Source: Tannerella sp. oral taxon 808 (GTDB taxonomy: Bacteria; Bacteroidota; Bacteroidia; Bacteroidales; Tannerellaceae). From it: DNA of 18,777 nt. The stretch is from positions 1-18,777 of the forward strand of contig MIQB01000038.1 of NCBI GenBank assembly GCA_002890585.1, written 5' to 3'. Each line of letters begins with the position of its first letter. The stretch's first letter is position 1. Shown piece by piece: positions 7,211 through 15,350 of this stretch. Made by a program: the position numbers and the translations under genes. The notes under the pieces were generated by a model. It was not told where the DNA came from and searched no databases. It saw nothing but the letters and a program-made list of their open reading frames with translations.

Positions 7211-8221
7211 ATGACGAAAGTAGGTATCAATGGATTTGGCCGCATCGGACGGTTCGTGTTCCGTGCAGCCCTGAAGAGAAACGACATCGAGGTGGTAGGC
7301 ATCAACGACCTCTGCCCGGTGGATTACATGGCATACATGCTGAAGTATGACACAATGCACGGCCGGTTCGACGGCACCGTCGAGGCCGATGTAGAGCACA
7401 GCACACTGACGGTCAATGGCCGCAAGATCCGCGTCACGGCGGAGAAGGATCCGGCCAACCTGAAGTGGAACGAAGTGGGCGCCGAGTACGTGGTGGAATC
7501 CACCGGCCTCTTCCTGACCAAGGAGAAGGCGGAGAACCACCTGAAGGCTGGCGCGAAGTACGTGGTGATGTCGGCACCCTCGAAGGACGACACACCGATG
7601 TTCGTCTGCGGGGTAAACCTCGACGCCTATAAGAAGGGCACACCGATCGTCTCCAACGCCTCCTGCACCACCAACTGCTTGGCGCCGATCGCGAAGGTGC
7701 TGAACGATAGCTTCGGCATCAAGGAGGGACTCATGACCACCGTACACTCAACGACTGCCACACAGAAGACCGTCGACGGCCCCTCGCATAAGGACTGGCG
7801 CGGCGGACGCGCTGCCAGCGGCAACATCATCCCCTCCTCCACAGGCGCAGCCAAGGCCGTGGGTAAGGTGATCCCCGCCCTCAACGGCAAGCTGACAGGC
7901 ATCTCGATGCGCGTACCGACCCTCGACGTTTCGGTCGTTGACCTGACCGTCAACCTTGAGAAGCCGGCCTCGAAGGAAGCCATCTGCAAGGCCATGAAGG
8001 CGGCTTCGGAAGGCGAGTTGAAGGGCATTCTGGGTTACACGGAGGATGCGGTGGTATCGTCCGACTTCTTGGGCTGCACCCTGACCTCGATCTTCGATGC
8101 GAACGCAGGCGTCTACCTGACGGACAAGTTCGTGAAGGTCATCTCGTGGTACGACAACGAGATCGGGTACTCTAATAAGGTGCTCGACCTGATCGCGCAT
8201 ATGGCGAAGGTGAACGGCTGA
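7211..8221 (+). CDS. gapA: Glyceraldehyde-3-phosphate dehydrogenase, type I
   Basis: GapA oxidises glyceraldehyde 3-phosphate to 1,3-bisphosphoglycerate with NAD in glycolysis. The start at 7211 gives the canonical TKVGINGFGRIGR N-terminus and a 336-residue protein; the open frame extends upstream to 7160, but those 17 residues are unlike the family. The Rossmann motif NGFGRIGR is near the N-terminus, the catalytic cysteine C152 lies in SNASCTTNCLAP, and the assisting histidine H179 lies in TVHSTTATQ. The C-terminal WYDNEIGYS block is intact. An acidic residue in the GINDL segment after the second strand fits NAD rather than NADP use. Two hairpins follow, the second a strong intrinsic terminator. 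Confidence 0.98.
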   Translation: MTKVGINGFGRIGRFVFRAALKRNDIEVVGINDLCPVDYMAYMLKYDTMHGRFDGTVEADVEHSTLTVNGRKIRVTAEKDPANLKWNEVGAEYVVESTGLFLTKEKAENHLKAGAKYVVMSAPSKDDTPMFVCGVNLDAYKKGTPIVSNASCTTNCLAPIAKVLNDSFGIKEGLMTTVHSTTATQKTVDGPSHKDWRGGRAASGNIIPSSTGAAKAVGKVIPALNGKLTGISMRVPTLDVSVVDLTVNLEKPASKEAICKAMKAASEGELKGILGYTEDAVVSSDFLGCTLTSIFDANAGVYLTDKFVKVISWYDNEIGYSNKVLDLIAHMAKVNG

Positions 8222-8224
8222 TTC

Positions 8225-8247
8225 GGGAAGCCGTCTTCCCCCCTTTT
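8225..8247 (+). terminator. Weak hairpin just after gapA
   Basis: GGGAAG (8225-8230) pairs with CTTCCC (8235-8240) across a CCGT loop, followed by CCC and four T. It may act as a first, weak terminator before the stronger one at 8280. Confidence 0.4.
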
Positions 8248-8279
8248 GGAGGGACTTCGCCTATTGTAAATAGGAACGC

Positions 8280-8321
8280 GGGGCGCCACTCTCAGCAATG
8301 AGGGTGGCGCCCCAACTTTTT
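8280..8321 (+). terminator. Strong intrinsic terminator of gapA
   Basis: GGGGCGCCAC (8280-8289) pairs with GTGGCGCCCC (8304-8313), and CTCA pairs with TGAG around a GCAA tetraloop, giving a stem of about 15 bp with a single T-G pair. It is followed by AACTTTTT. Textbook intrinsic terminator. Confidence 0.9.
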
Positions 8322-8395
8322 AAGAGGGGCTATCAGCCTACCCTCTCCTGAGGCTACCCCTGATCGATCGCAGTATATGGCAATCCTTATTACCA

Positions 8396-8487
8396 TATAC
8401 ATATATGTATACTGATGGTATACAAGTATGTATACTGAGGATATACATATATGTATACGGAGGACATACATATATGTATTGTGTATA
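8396..8487. repeat. 23-bp tandem palindromic repeat, four copies
   Basis: Copies start at 8396, 8419, 8442 and 8465, exactly 23 bp apart. The core TATACATATATGTATA is a perfect 16-base palindrome in copies 1 and 3 and slightly altered in copies 2 and 4, joined by a CTGAGGA-like linker. An inverted repeat TATATGG (8374-8380) / CCATATA (8393-8399) overlaps the left edge. It lies between the gapA terminator and the susD terminator, in the gap between convergent genes. No coding capacity. The rest of 8322-8582 shows no gene. Confidence 0.85.
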
Positions 8488-8582
8488 CGTGTAGTGGCAA
8501 TGATCAATGATTGCACGATGCACCGTCCCCATTCACCCGGGTATTATGGGGTATGCGCATGTGAGTGCCGCCTAAACACGAC

Positions 8583-8627
8583 AAAGGCAGCAAGCCACTG
8601 GCGTCGCTGCCATGCTTGCTGCCTTTT
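8583..8627. terminator. Bidirectional terminator between gapA and susD
   Basis: AAAGGCAGCAAGC (8583-8595) pairs perfectly with GCTTGCTGCCTTT (8614-8626) over an 18-base loop. T residues follow on the plus strand, and the A-rich left arm gives a short T-run on the minus strand. It lies about 60 bases beyond the susD stop and most likely terminates the minus-strand susC-susD transcript. Confidence 0.8.
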
Positions 8628-8688
8628 GAGGGGAAAGGGGGAGGCGCCGCCATCTCTATGCGGCCCTTCGCCCTATGGGGTTAGCGGA

Positions 8689-10188
8689 TCAATACCCCGG
8701 GTTCTGCTTCATGTTGGCATTGGCGTCCACCTCATCTTGCGGGATGGGTAGGACGATGCGGAAATACGTGCGATCGAACTTGCGCGATTCAGCTGTGGTC
8801 AGCGTGTAGTGATAGCCCTTCTCCGCCTCGTCGGTATAGCGGACGATCGTCTGGTTGTTGCGCATGGCATCGAAGAAGCGGTGCCCCTCGCCCACGAGCT
8901 CCTTGCGGCGCTCCAAGAGGATGCGGTCTACGGTGGCATCGGCGTCAGCTACGGGCGTAGCCTTCGGGTTGGCGCGCAGCACAATCGCGTTCAGATACTT
9001 CGCCGCTGTGGCATGGTCATTCAGCTTGGCGGCGGCCTCAGCAGCGATCAGATACATCTCCGAGAGGCGCAAGAGGGGCACACTGTTCAGGCGCATCTCG
9101 CCTTGGTTGTTCGCCGGGAACTTGTTGATCCAGACCTTATCCGTGCCATACAATTCCTTCAGCTTCTTACTACGCGATGCCAGCATGGCTGTCAGGCGCA
9201 CATCGTTGGTGTCGGCCTGCAGCAGCTCGCAGAAGCTCTTCGTAGCGATGGCGTCGTCGTATCCGAATTCGTTGTACAGGTAGGCGATTCCCTCGCGATC
9301 TGTCCAGTCGTCTGAGCTGGCGTTGAGCAGCTCAAGGATCATCTCTTTCTCGTGTGCACCAACGGTTTTATCCCATACCCGATTGGCATATTCTGCATTC
9401 GTCCAGAGCTCATAGGGCGATTTCTCGATCACCTCTACGGCTTCCTTCTTCGCATTGGCGTTGTCTCCCATGTAGAGGTACACCCTGGCCAGCAGGGCTT
9501 TGGCCGTCCAATGGGTGATGTAGCCGTTGTTCTTCTCCTTGCCCAGCTTGCCATCGTTGATGGCCTTCTGGAGGTCTTTGATCACCTGGGCGTAGACTTC
9601 CTTCACGGTGCTCCGCTTCGGCAGCTCGTTTGTGGCCAATGGCTTGAGTACGATGGGCACACCAAGGCTGGCGCCGCCGTCCATCGTATAGGGGTAGCCA
9701 TAGACGCGCGCTAAGTCGAAGTGGACGAGGGCACGCACCACAAGGGCTTCGCTGTAGATCTGGCTCATCTCGGCCTTCTCATCATCGTCCTTCACCTTCA
9801 CCTCACCCGTCTCCACAGCTGCGATGATGTTGTTGGCGCGCCGGAGCAGGCGGTAAGGCGTAAACCAGATGTCAGGGGCATTTCCGACAACGTATGTCAT
9901 TTCATACAGCGAAGCGGTGCGTTTGCCGGATTCTCGTGCCTGCATGTCGTCGCCACGCACATCGCCATAATAAATCATGCGGGCGGTGTAGTATTGGGTA
10001 TAGGTGTGGTCGCCCTGCAATCCGTCGTACATACCGATCCGGGCGGCCTTTAACTTGCCTATATCTGAGATGGCCGTACCGGAATCGATGCTGTCTGAGG
10101 GATCCAAGTCAAGCCAACTGCCGGAGCAGGCATTGAAGAGCAGCATCAAGGCTGCAAAGAGGGCTGTGTTTATCGCAATCTTTTTCAT
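8689..10188 (-). CDS. SusD/RagB family nutrient-binding outer-membrane lipoprotein
   Basis: This 499-residue lipoprotein is the surface lid/binding partner of the SusC channel encoded just upstream. It has a signal peptide with lipobox FNAC (cysteine at 21) followed by SGSWLDLDPSDS. The N-terminal TPR-like region includes PDIWFTPYRLLRRANNIIAAVE and SEALVVRALVHFDLARVYG, and the family's C-terminal blocks LRLSEMYLIAAEAAAKL, LLERRKELVGEGHRFFDAMR and LPIPQDEVDANANMKQNPGY are intact to the last residue. It follows susC by 26 bases and is in the same operon. The ligand cannot be read from sequence; the proposal of a peptidoglycan-derived sugar rests only on the upstream namZ. Confidence 0.96.
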   Translation of the reverse strand: MKKIAINTALFAALMLLFNACSGSWLDLDPSDSIDSGTAISDIGKLKAARIGMYDGLQGDHTYTQYYTARMIYYGDVRGDDMQARESGKRTASLYEMTYVVGNAPDIWFTPYRLLRRANNIIAAVETGEVKVKDDDEKAEMSQIYSEALVVRALVHFDLARVYGYPYTMDGGASLGVPIVLKPLATNELPKRSTVKEVYAQVIKDLQKAINDGKLGKEKNNGYITHWTAKALLARVYLYMGDNANAKKEAVEVIEKSPYELWTNAEYANRVWDKTVGAHEKEMILELLNASSDDWTDREGIAYLYNEFGYDDAIATKSFCELLQADTNDVRLTAMLASRSKKLKELYGTDKVWINKFPANNQGEMRLNSVPLLRLSEMYLIAAEAAAKLNDHATAAKYLNAIVLRANPKATPVADADATVDRILLERRKELVGEGHRFFDAMRNNQTIVRYTDEAEKGYHYTLTTAESRKFDRTYFRIVLPIPQDEVDANANMKQNPGY

Positions 10189-10214
10189 GTTGGTATTCTC
10201 TGTTTAATGATTGA

Positions 10215-13200
10215 TTAAAAGCCTAATTCCACGCCGAAAGTCATCGTGCGCATGGCCGGAGCACTGAAGTAGACGAAGCCATTGGCGGGGCCTTCCGGAT
10301 CTACATAGAGGTCTTTCGATTTGAAGGTAAGCAGGTTGTTGCCCGACATGTAGGCGCGCACCCTGTCGAAGCCGGCCTTCTTAGCCAAGCGGGTGGGGAG
10401 GGTGAAGCCCAAGGTGAGGTTCTTCAGGCGTACATAGTCAGACGGCATCATCCAGCGCGAGGAATGAGAGTCAGTGTTACCGATGGAGTAGAGCGGCAGC
10501 TTGGCGTTGTCGCCCGGCTTTTTCCACGTGTCTTCTTTCTTGTAGTAGGAGGGGATAGCACCATACATGAGGTCGCTACCACCACCGTTAGCGTGCAGCC
10601 AATACACATCGTCATACAGGTGGCCACCGAAGGAGTAGGTGAAGGTGAAGTTCAAGTCGATGAACTTCCAGGTCAGCGTGTTGGTCAAACCGCCAGTCAC
10701 CTTCGGGTCAGCATATCCGACGATGGTTCTCTCTGCCTTAGTCACGTCCGTAGTCGTCTCGCGGGCATGTTCGTCCTTCGTATTCTTATAGTATAGCTCT
10801 TTCCCCGTCTTCGGGTCTACGCCGGCGTATTCGTAAGTGAAGAAGGCGTTATAAGGCTCACCGATGCGATGAATGGTGCGGCCACTAGTAATCTTATCCT
10901 GCTTTCCATCCAGCGTCAAGATCTTGTTCTTGTTGTGAGCCAACGTCAGGGTGGTGGTCCATGTGAAGTCCTTATGCTGCACGTTGGTAGAGCGCAGCTC
11001 TACTTCAATTCCACTGTTGCGCATCGAACCGATGTTCACCAACTCGTTAGCCTTATTGTATCTGTTCACAAACCCAATGGTTCCAGAGATAGGGCGCTCG
11101 ATGAGCAAGTCCTGCGTCTTGCGGGTGTACCATTCCACCGTTGCGGTGAAACGATTGAAGAAGGTCAAGTCGAGACCGACATTGAAGGCGTAGTTCTTCT
11201 CCCACTTCAGGTTGGGATTGCCCGGTGTCGTTTCAGCTGATCCCACCTGGCCGTCGTAGTTATAACCGAAGCTGAAGAGGGGCTTATAGTCGTAGTAACG
11301 CCAAGGCTGCGTACCGTTCACACCATACGAGGCGCGGATCTTCGTGTCCGTCACCTTCTCGCGGATCGACTCCATAAAGGGTTCGTTGGTCAGGCGCCAC
11401 GATCCGGACACCGACCAGAAGTCGCCCCAACGATTCTTCTTAGCCAAACGCGAGGAACCATCGCGGCGGTAGCTTACGCTGGCGTAATACTTGGAGTCGT
11501 AGTTATAGTCCACACGACCGAGATAGGACAGCATGCGGTATTCGCTAATGTCACTCGACGATGTGGTGGTGGCAGCATTCTCGACCTCCGGTTTCGGATC
11601 CTCAAGGTCTGCATAGTTACTTCCGTTGACGTAAGTATTCTCATTCTTATAAGCCTCCGTCTCGTAGCCTAACAAAACGCTCAGGTTATGCACACGGTCG
11701 AACACACGATCGTAAGTCAACTGCGTCTGCGAGTTGAGCTTGGAGATGTTGATCATGTATTTCTGGAATGTACCGTTAGACGTGAGTCCGTCCAATGATT
11801 TCGGTCCCCACCAAGCCGAGCTGACGTTCTGGTTGAAATCGTAGCTAATCAGTTCTTTTAGCTTCAGCCCCTTAGTGATGGTGTATGTACCCGAGATGGT
11901 GTTGAAGGAGCGTGTCAGCTTGTTCTTGTTCCAAGTGTATTTGATGGCGCGCAGCGGGTTAGCCCAGTCATTACCGATGGCGGGGAAGTAGGTAGCCAGC
12001 GTGTTGTCTTTATTGTAGGGATAAGACGACGGGGAGACCATCGACGAGAAGGCCATAATGGGGTTGGAGAAGCTAAAGCCCTCGCTGACGGAGTTCTGAT
12101 CGGTATAGCCAAAGAGCGTGCTGACGTCGATAACCAATTTGTCATTGGCTTGATGCGATACGTTCACGCTCCCCGTGATGCGACCCAAGTCGGAGTTCTC
12201 GAAGATGCCTTCCTGCTTGGAGTAGGAGAGGGAGGTGTAGAACTTCGTCTTCTCATTACCGCCCTGCGCGTTCACGTCGTAGTTCTGATACTTACCCGTG
12301 CGGAGCAGCAGCTTGCGCCAGTCCGCCCAGCCCGACCAAGGCTTCGGAGCATAGGTGTCGATATACTTATCCGCATAAGCCTTAGCTTCTGCATCCGTCT
12401 TGCCTCCCTCATACTTAGCATAGTTCTGCAAGCCGAAGTGAAGGATCTCGCGGCGTGCTTCGCCATCGAGTGTCGGGCGATAGTCTATGGCCATGTTGGA
12501 GAATCCCCAGTTAGCCTTCACATTGAACGAGGTCTTGCCGGCCTTGCCCTTCTTCGTAGTGATCACGACTACGCCGTTGGCAGCGCGCGACCCATAGAGC
12601 GAAGCGGCAGCGGCATCCTTAATTACGGTGAGGTTCTCAATGTCGCTGCTGTTCAGCGTAGAGAGGATGCTCGTACCGGCATCAGCATAGTCGAAGCCAG
12701 ACATGTCGCCCGAGAGCATCGGCACACCGTCGATGACATACAGCGGGTTGTTGCCCGCATTGATGGAGCCCATACCGCGGATGCGGATACTCTCCGTCGC
12801 ACCCGGCTGCCCAGATATAGAGTTGATCTGCACACCGGCCACGTTGCCAGCCAGCTTATCTGACACGCTCGTGACAGGCACATCCTTCAGCTTATCCGTG
12901 TTCACCGTGGCTGCTGACCCGGTGAAAGAGCTCTTCTTGAACGTACCGTAACCAGTCACCACCACTTCGTCCAGCAGCTCAGCATCTGAGCGGAGGATGA
13001 CGCGGATCTTCGGACTCACGGCCACTTCCATCGTCTGCATCCCTACGTAGGAGATGACCAACGTGCCATTGGCCGGCGCCGAGAGCGTGAATTGTCCATC
13101 GAGGTTCGTCACCGTCCCCGTGCTGGTGCCCTTCACCAACACCGAGGCGCCGATCACGGCCTCGCCTTGCTCATCCACGATGGTGCCTTGCACCTGCGTC

Positions 13201-13265
13201 TGAGCCATTGCGGCTCCAATCCCCATGAGGAACAGAGCCATCAGCATAAATAACGTCCTTTTCAT
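10215..13265 (-). CDS. SusC/RagA family TonB-linked outer-membrane transporter
   Basis: This is a complete 1016-residue SusC-type TonB-dependent transporter, importing a glycan or peptide across the outer membrane with its SusD partner. A signal peptide (about 1-21, ending AAMA) is followed by a carboxypeptidase-regulatory-like beta domain (VQGTIVDEQGEAVIGASV onward), the DEVVVTGYGT TonB-box-like segment, and the plug domain with SIRIRGMGSINAGNNPLYVIDGVP. The barrel continues to a C-terminal GVELGF with terminal aromatic residue. It is short of an N-terminal STN/secretin domain, so it is not a sigma/anti-sigma signalling variant, and no such regulators are nearby. Its leader is about 180 bases, and a composite 42-bp repeat element lies upstream of its promoter. 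Confidence 0.97.
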   Translation of the reverse strand: MKRTLFMLMALFLMGIGAAMAQTQVQGTIVDEQGEAVIGASVLVKGTSTGTVTNLDGQFTLSAPANGTLVISYVGMQTMEVAVSPKIRVILRSDAELLDEVVVTGYGTFKKSSFTGSAATVNTDKLKDVPVTSVSDKLAGNVAGVQINSISGQPGATESIRIRGMGSINAGNNPLYVIDGVPMLSGDMSGFDYADAGTSILSTLNSSDIENLTVIKDAAAASLYGSRAANGVVVITTKKGKAGKTSFNVKANWGFSNMAIDYRPTLDGEARREILHFGLQNYAKYEGGKTDAEAKAYADKYIDTYAPKPWSGWADWRKLLLRTGKYQNYDVNAQGGNEKTKFYTSLSYSKQEGIFENSDLGRITGSVNVSHQANDKLVIDVSTLFGYTDQNSVSEGFSFSNPIMAFSSMVSPSSYPYNKDNTLATYFPAIGNDWANPLRAIKYTWNKNKLTRSFNTISGTYTITKGLKLKELISYDFNQNVSSAWWGPKSLDGLTSNGTFQKYMINISKLNSQTQLTYDRVFDRVHNLSVLLGYETEAYKNENTYVNGSNYADLEDPKPEVENAATTTSSSDISEYRMLSYLGRVDYNYDSKYYASVSYRRDGSSRLAKKNRWGDFWSVSGSWRLTNEPFMESIREKVTDTKIRASYGVNGTQPWRYYDYKPLFSFGYNYDGQVGSAETTPGNPNLKWEKNYAFNVGLDLTFFNRFTATVEWYTRKTQDLLIERPISGTIGFVNRYNKANELVNIGSMRNSGIEVELRSTNVQHKDFTWTTTLTLAHNKNKILTLDGKQDKITSGRTIHRIGEPYNAFFTYEYAGVDPKTGKELYYKNTKDEHARETTTDVTKAERTIVGYADPKVTGGLTNTLTWKFIDLNFTFTYSFGGHLYDDVYWLHANGGGSDLMYGAIPSYYKKEDTWKKPGDNAKLPLYSIGNTDSHSSRWMMPSDYVRLKNLTLGFTLPTRLAKKAGFDRVRAYMSGNNLLTFKSKDLYVDPEGPANGFVYFSAPAMRTMTFGVELGF

Positions 13266-13446
13266 ACTTCAGTTTTTAATTGATTGGTATTATCGGTGAT
13301 TAATCTATCTGCATTCTATGCAAGGGGGGAGGGGCTGCTCCCCTCAGGGGGAAGAACAGCCAAGTATATCTCCACGCAGCCTATTTACTTCCATTTTTTT
13401 CACGTATCAGGTGTTCAGGGTATCATTCTTTTATTCTTTTAGCCCC

Positions 13447-13454
13447 CAAAGATA
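13447..13454 (-). promoter_or_regulatory. Probable -7 element of the susC-susD promoter
   Basis: Read on the minus strand this is TATCTTTG, a full TAnnTTTG match, about 180 bases before the susC start. On the same strand TTTG at 13480-13483 is a possible -33 element, with a spacer of 25 bases, somewhat longer than usual. The G9 tract and the 42-bp repeat element begin just upstream of it. Confidence 0.5.
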
Positions 13455-13488
13455 TACATCTTCACATATGGCTTCTGTTCAAAATGGA

Positions 13489-13907
13489 AATGCAGGAGGG
13501 GGGGGGAGGACTGCATCAAATTGGCGGTAAGCTTGGGGTACGAGTGTTTTTAATCTCCGCCAATTGTAGGGGCGTATCGCATACGCCCGCCCAAACGCGC
13601 CGACAGGTGCGAATGATTGTCCGATTGCCGGGTACACGTAGGGCGTATGCGATACGCCCCTACGGCCTGCCGGCGGAATGTCCCTGCGCGTCGGTTTTTG
13701 ATCTCCGTACCCCTACGGAGATCTCTCGGACAGGTGTTTTTGATCTCCGTCGGTCGACAGAAAGCCCAAGTACTGGTGTTTTTGATCTCCGTCGGTCGAC
13801 AGAAAGCCCAAGTACGAGTGTTTTTGATCTCCGTACCCCTACGGAGATTTCCCGGACAGGTGTTTTTGATTCGATGCGGTTGCCCTGGGAATGCAGGAGG
13901 GGGGGGG
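13489..13907. repeat. Composite MITE-like element with 42-bp tandem repeats and poly-G ends
   Basis: The element is bounded by an identical 18-base direct repeat, AATGCAGGA followed by G9, at 13489-13506 and 13890-13907. Inside the left end is GCATCAAATTGGCGG and inside the right end GATGCGGTTGCC, both also found at the grpE-side end of the 41-bp array at 2876-3109. Units beginning GTTTTTGAT lie at 13694, 13736, 13778, 13820 and 13862, exactly 42 bp apart. Their cores alternate: ATCTCCGTA-CCCC-TACGGAGAT in the first and fourth, ATCTCCGTCGGTCGACAG in the second and third. A further GTTTTTAAT unit is at 13546. Short ORFs across it are repeat artefacts. The flanks 13266-13446 (susC leader) and 13908-13983 hold no gene. 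Confidence 0.85.
13566..13663. repeat. Perfect 23-bp inverted repeat inside the composite element
   Basis: The arms 13566-13588 and 13641-13663 are exact reverse complements, with a 52-base loop. Each arm is itself nearly palindromic (GGGCGTA-TCGCA-TACGCCC). The same GTAGGGGC start appears in reverse at the left end of the array at 2862-2876, as CCCCTAC. Confidence 0.9.
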
Positions 13908-13983
13908 CTGTCCTGAAGGGGCAATTCTTAACTGTCAATGATTAATGATCACTGGAGGCACGCGCAGGGGCGATGACCCATAA

Positions 13984-15195
13984 TCATTCCCCCTGCCTCT
14001 CCGGATAGATCAGGTACTTACGGCGGAGAAGGCGATAACGATCGAGGGCGGGCTGCCAGGTGGCACGGATCTCTGACTCGGAGAGGCCGGCCGTGATCTG
14101 CTGGCGGAGCTCGGAGGTGCCAGCGAGCAGGTCGAACATGGCGGCACGACTGAAGAAGGTGCGGGCGTCGTGACCCATACGGGCATAGAAATCGAGGAGA
14201 AAGCTGAGCGTGAGGCCTCCCTCAAAGGGCAGTTGGCGGAGATCGTCGCCATAGCAGCAGCGACCACGATGGAGCGGAGCGGAGTCCATGCCGGGGATGG
14301 GCGTGGGGGTGAAGGTGAAGCGGCCGGCGCGCGCTGCGGGGTAACCGATGACTTGGAAGGGGAACGGTGTGCCACGTCCGACGCTCATGCAGGTGCCCTC
14401 GAAGAGGCAGAGCGAGGGGTAGAGGCGCACGGACTGCTGGTTGGGCAGGTTGGGCGAGGGCTTGACGGGCAAGCTGAAGGTGTCGCCATGTTGCCAACCG
14501 ATCATGGGCACGACGGTGAGCCGACATTGCGCGCCACCTGCAAGCCACCCCTCACCGTTGATCATGCAGGCGAGCTCGCCGATGGTGAGGCCGTGCAGGA
14601 TGGGGATGGGATGCATGCCAACGAACGATTTATAGCGGGGCTGGCGGATGGGGCCGTCGACGAAGTCGTTGGGGTTGGGGCGATCGAGGACGATGAAGTC
14701 GCGGCCGTGGGTGGCGCAGGCTTCCATGAGGTAGTGCATGGTGCTGATGTAGGTATAGAAGCGGGTGCCGACGTCTTGTATGTCGAAAACGACGACGTCG
14801 ATGTCGCTCATCTGCGCGGCGGTGGGGCGGAGCGTGCGACCGAAGAGGGAGACGATGGGGATGCTGCCGCGTGGGGTGCGACCGTTGGCTACACGCGCGC
14901 CGGCGTCGGCTGCCCCGCGGAAGCCGTGTTCGGGGGTGAAGACTTTACGCACATCGACACCAAGCGCCAGCAGCGTGTCGAGCAGATGGGTGTGGCTGTT
15001 GCCCACGACGGACGTATGGTTGACGGCCAGTGCCACGCGGCGCCCCGCAAGCAGCGGGAGGAGGGTGTCCATGCGTTCGTTGCCAAGGGTGGGGGTATAC
15101 CTTATATTATAGGTAACAGAATCGCAGCCCTGGGGGTGGGCCAGTGTCACGGTCGGGCCGATAAGGCTGAGGAGGATCAGGAGGATTTTCATCAT
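13984..15195 (-). CDS. namZ: Exo-beta-N-acetylmuramidase NamZ (DUF1343, GH171)
   Basis: This 403-residue secreted protein belongs to the DUF1343/NamZ family, which removes terminal MurNAc from the non-reducing end of peptidoglycan fragments. The signal peptide is MMKILLILLSLIGPTVTLA. Family blocks seen are ALAVNHTSVVG, KVFTPEHGFRG (residues 84-94, with a conserved acidic residue), VVFDIQDVGTRFYTYI (135-150), VLDRPNP (169-175), SPNLPNQQS and SVGRGTPFPF (271-280). In Tannerella forsythia, a MurNAc auxotroph, NamZ enzymes supply MurNAc from external peptidoglycan. It lies upstream of, and on the same strand as, susC-susD, but 718 bases away. The stop overlaps an 8-bp inverted repeat (AATGATTA/TAATCATT) that may help end transcription. 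Confidence 0.93.
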   Translation of the reverse strand: MMKILLILLSLIGPTVTLAHPQGCDSVTYNIRYTPTLGNERMDTLLPLLAGRRVALAVNHTSVVGNSHTHLLDTLLALGVDVRKVFTPEHGFRGAADAGARVANGRTPRGSIPIVSLFGRTLRPTAAQMSDIDVVVFDIQDVGTRFYTYISTMHYLMEACATHGRDFIVLDRPNPNDFVDGPIRQPRYKSFVGMHPIPILHGLTIGELACMINGEGWLAGGAQCRLTVVPMIGWQHGDTFSLPVKPSPNLPNQQSVRLYPSLCLFEGTCMSVGRGTPFPFQVIGYPAARAGRFTFTPTPIPGMDSAPLHRGRCCYGDDLRQLPFEGGLTLSFLLDFYARMGHDARTFFSRAAMFDLLAGTSELRQQITAGLSESEIRATWQPALDRYRLLRRKYLIYPERQGE

Positions 15196-15304
15196 TACTG
15201 GGTGCTTTGTTTATCATGTGACAAATGAAATACTTCCGCAGCGGCGGGGAGGGAGGGGGGGATCGTCAACGTAAGTTCGACGCATGAACTCCCCCCTACC
15301 CTTC

Positions 15305-15312
15305 TACATTTG
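15305..15312 (+). promoter_or_regulatory. Probable -7 element for the HAD phosphatase gene
   Basis: TACATTTG is a full TAnnTTTG match, 38 bases before the start codon, in the 155-base divergent gap with namZ. No clear -33 element; the motif AACGTAAGTTCGACG with AGTTC/GAACT arms lies just upstream at 15268-15290 and could be an operator. Confidence 0.5.
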
Positions 15313-15350
15313 CGCGCATTTCAAAAACAACATACATCATTCAAAACCCT

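Noticed and set aside
8428..8751. Small ORFs over the 23-bp array (Tyr/Ile/Cys/Val-rich repeats)
   Set aside because: They are read-through of the TATACATATATG repeat and cross the terminator hairpin; no coding signal.
13484..13945. Overlapping ORFs with internal protein repeats (for example repeated VFDLRRSTESPS)
   Set aside because: The protein repeats are translations of the 42-bp DNA repeat in several frames and on both strands, so they reflect the DNA element and not a gene.
14170..15228. 352-residue open frame on the plus strand across namZ
   Set aside because: Antisense to the intact NamZ gene, rich in Gly/Asp/Glu/Ala with no family motif; a shadow frame.
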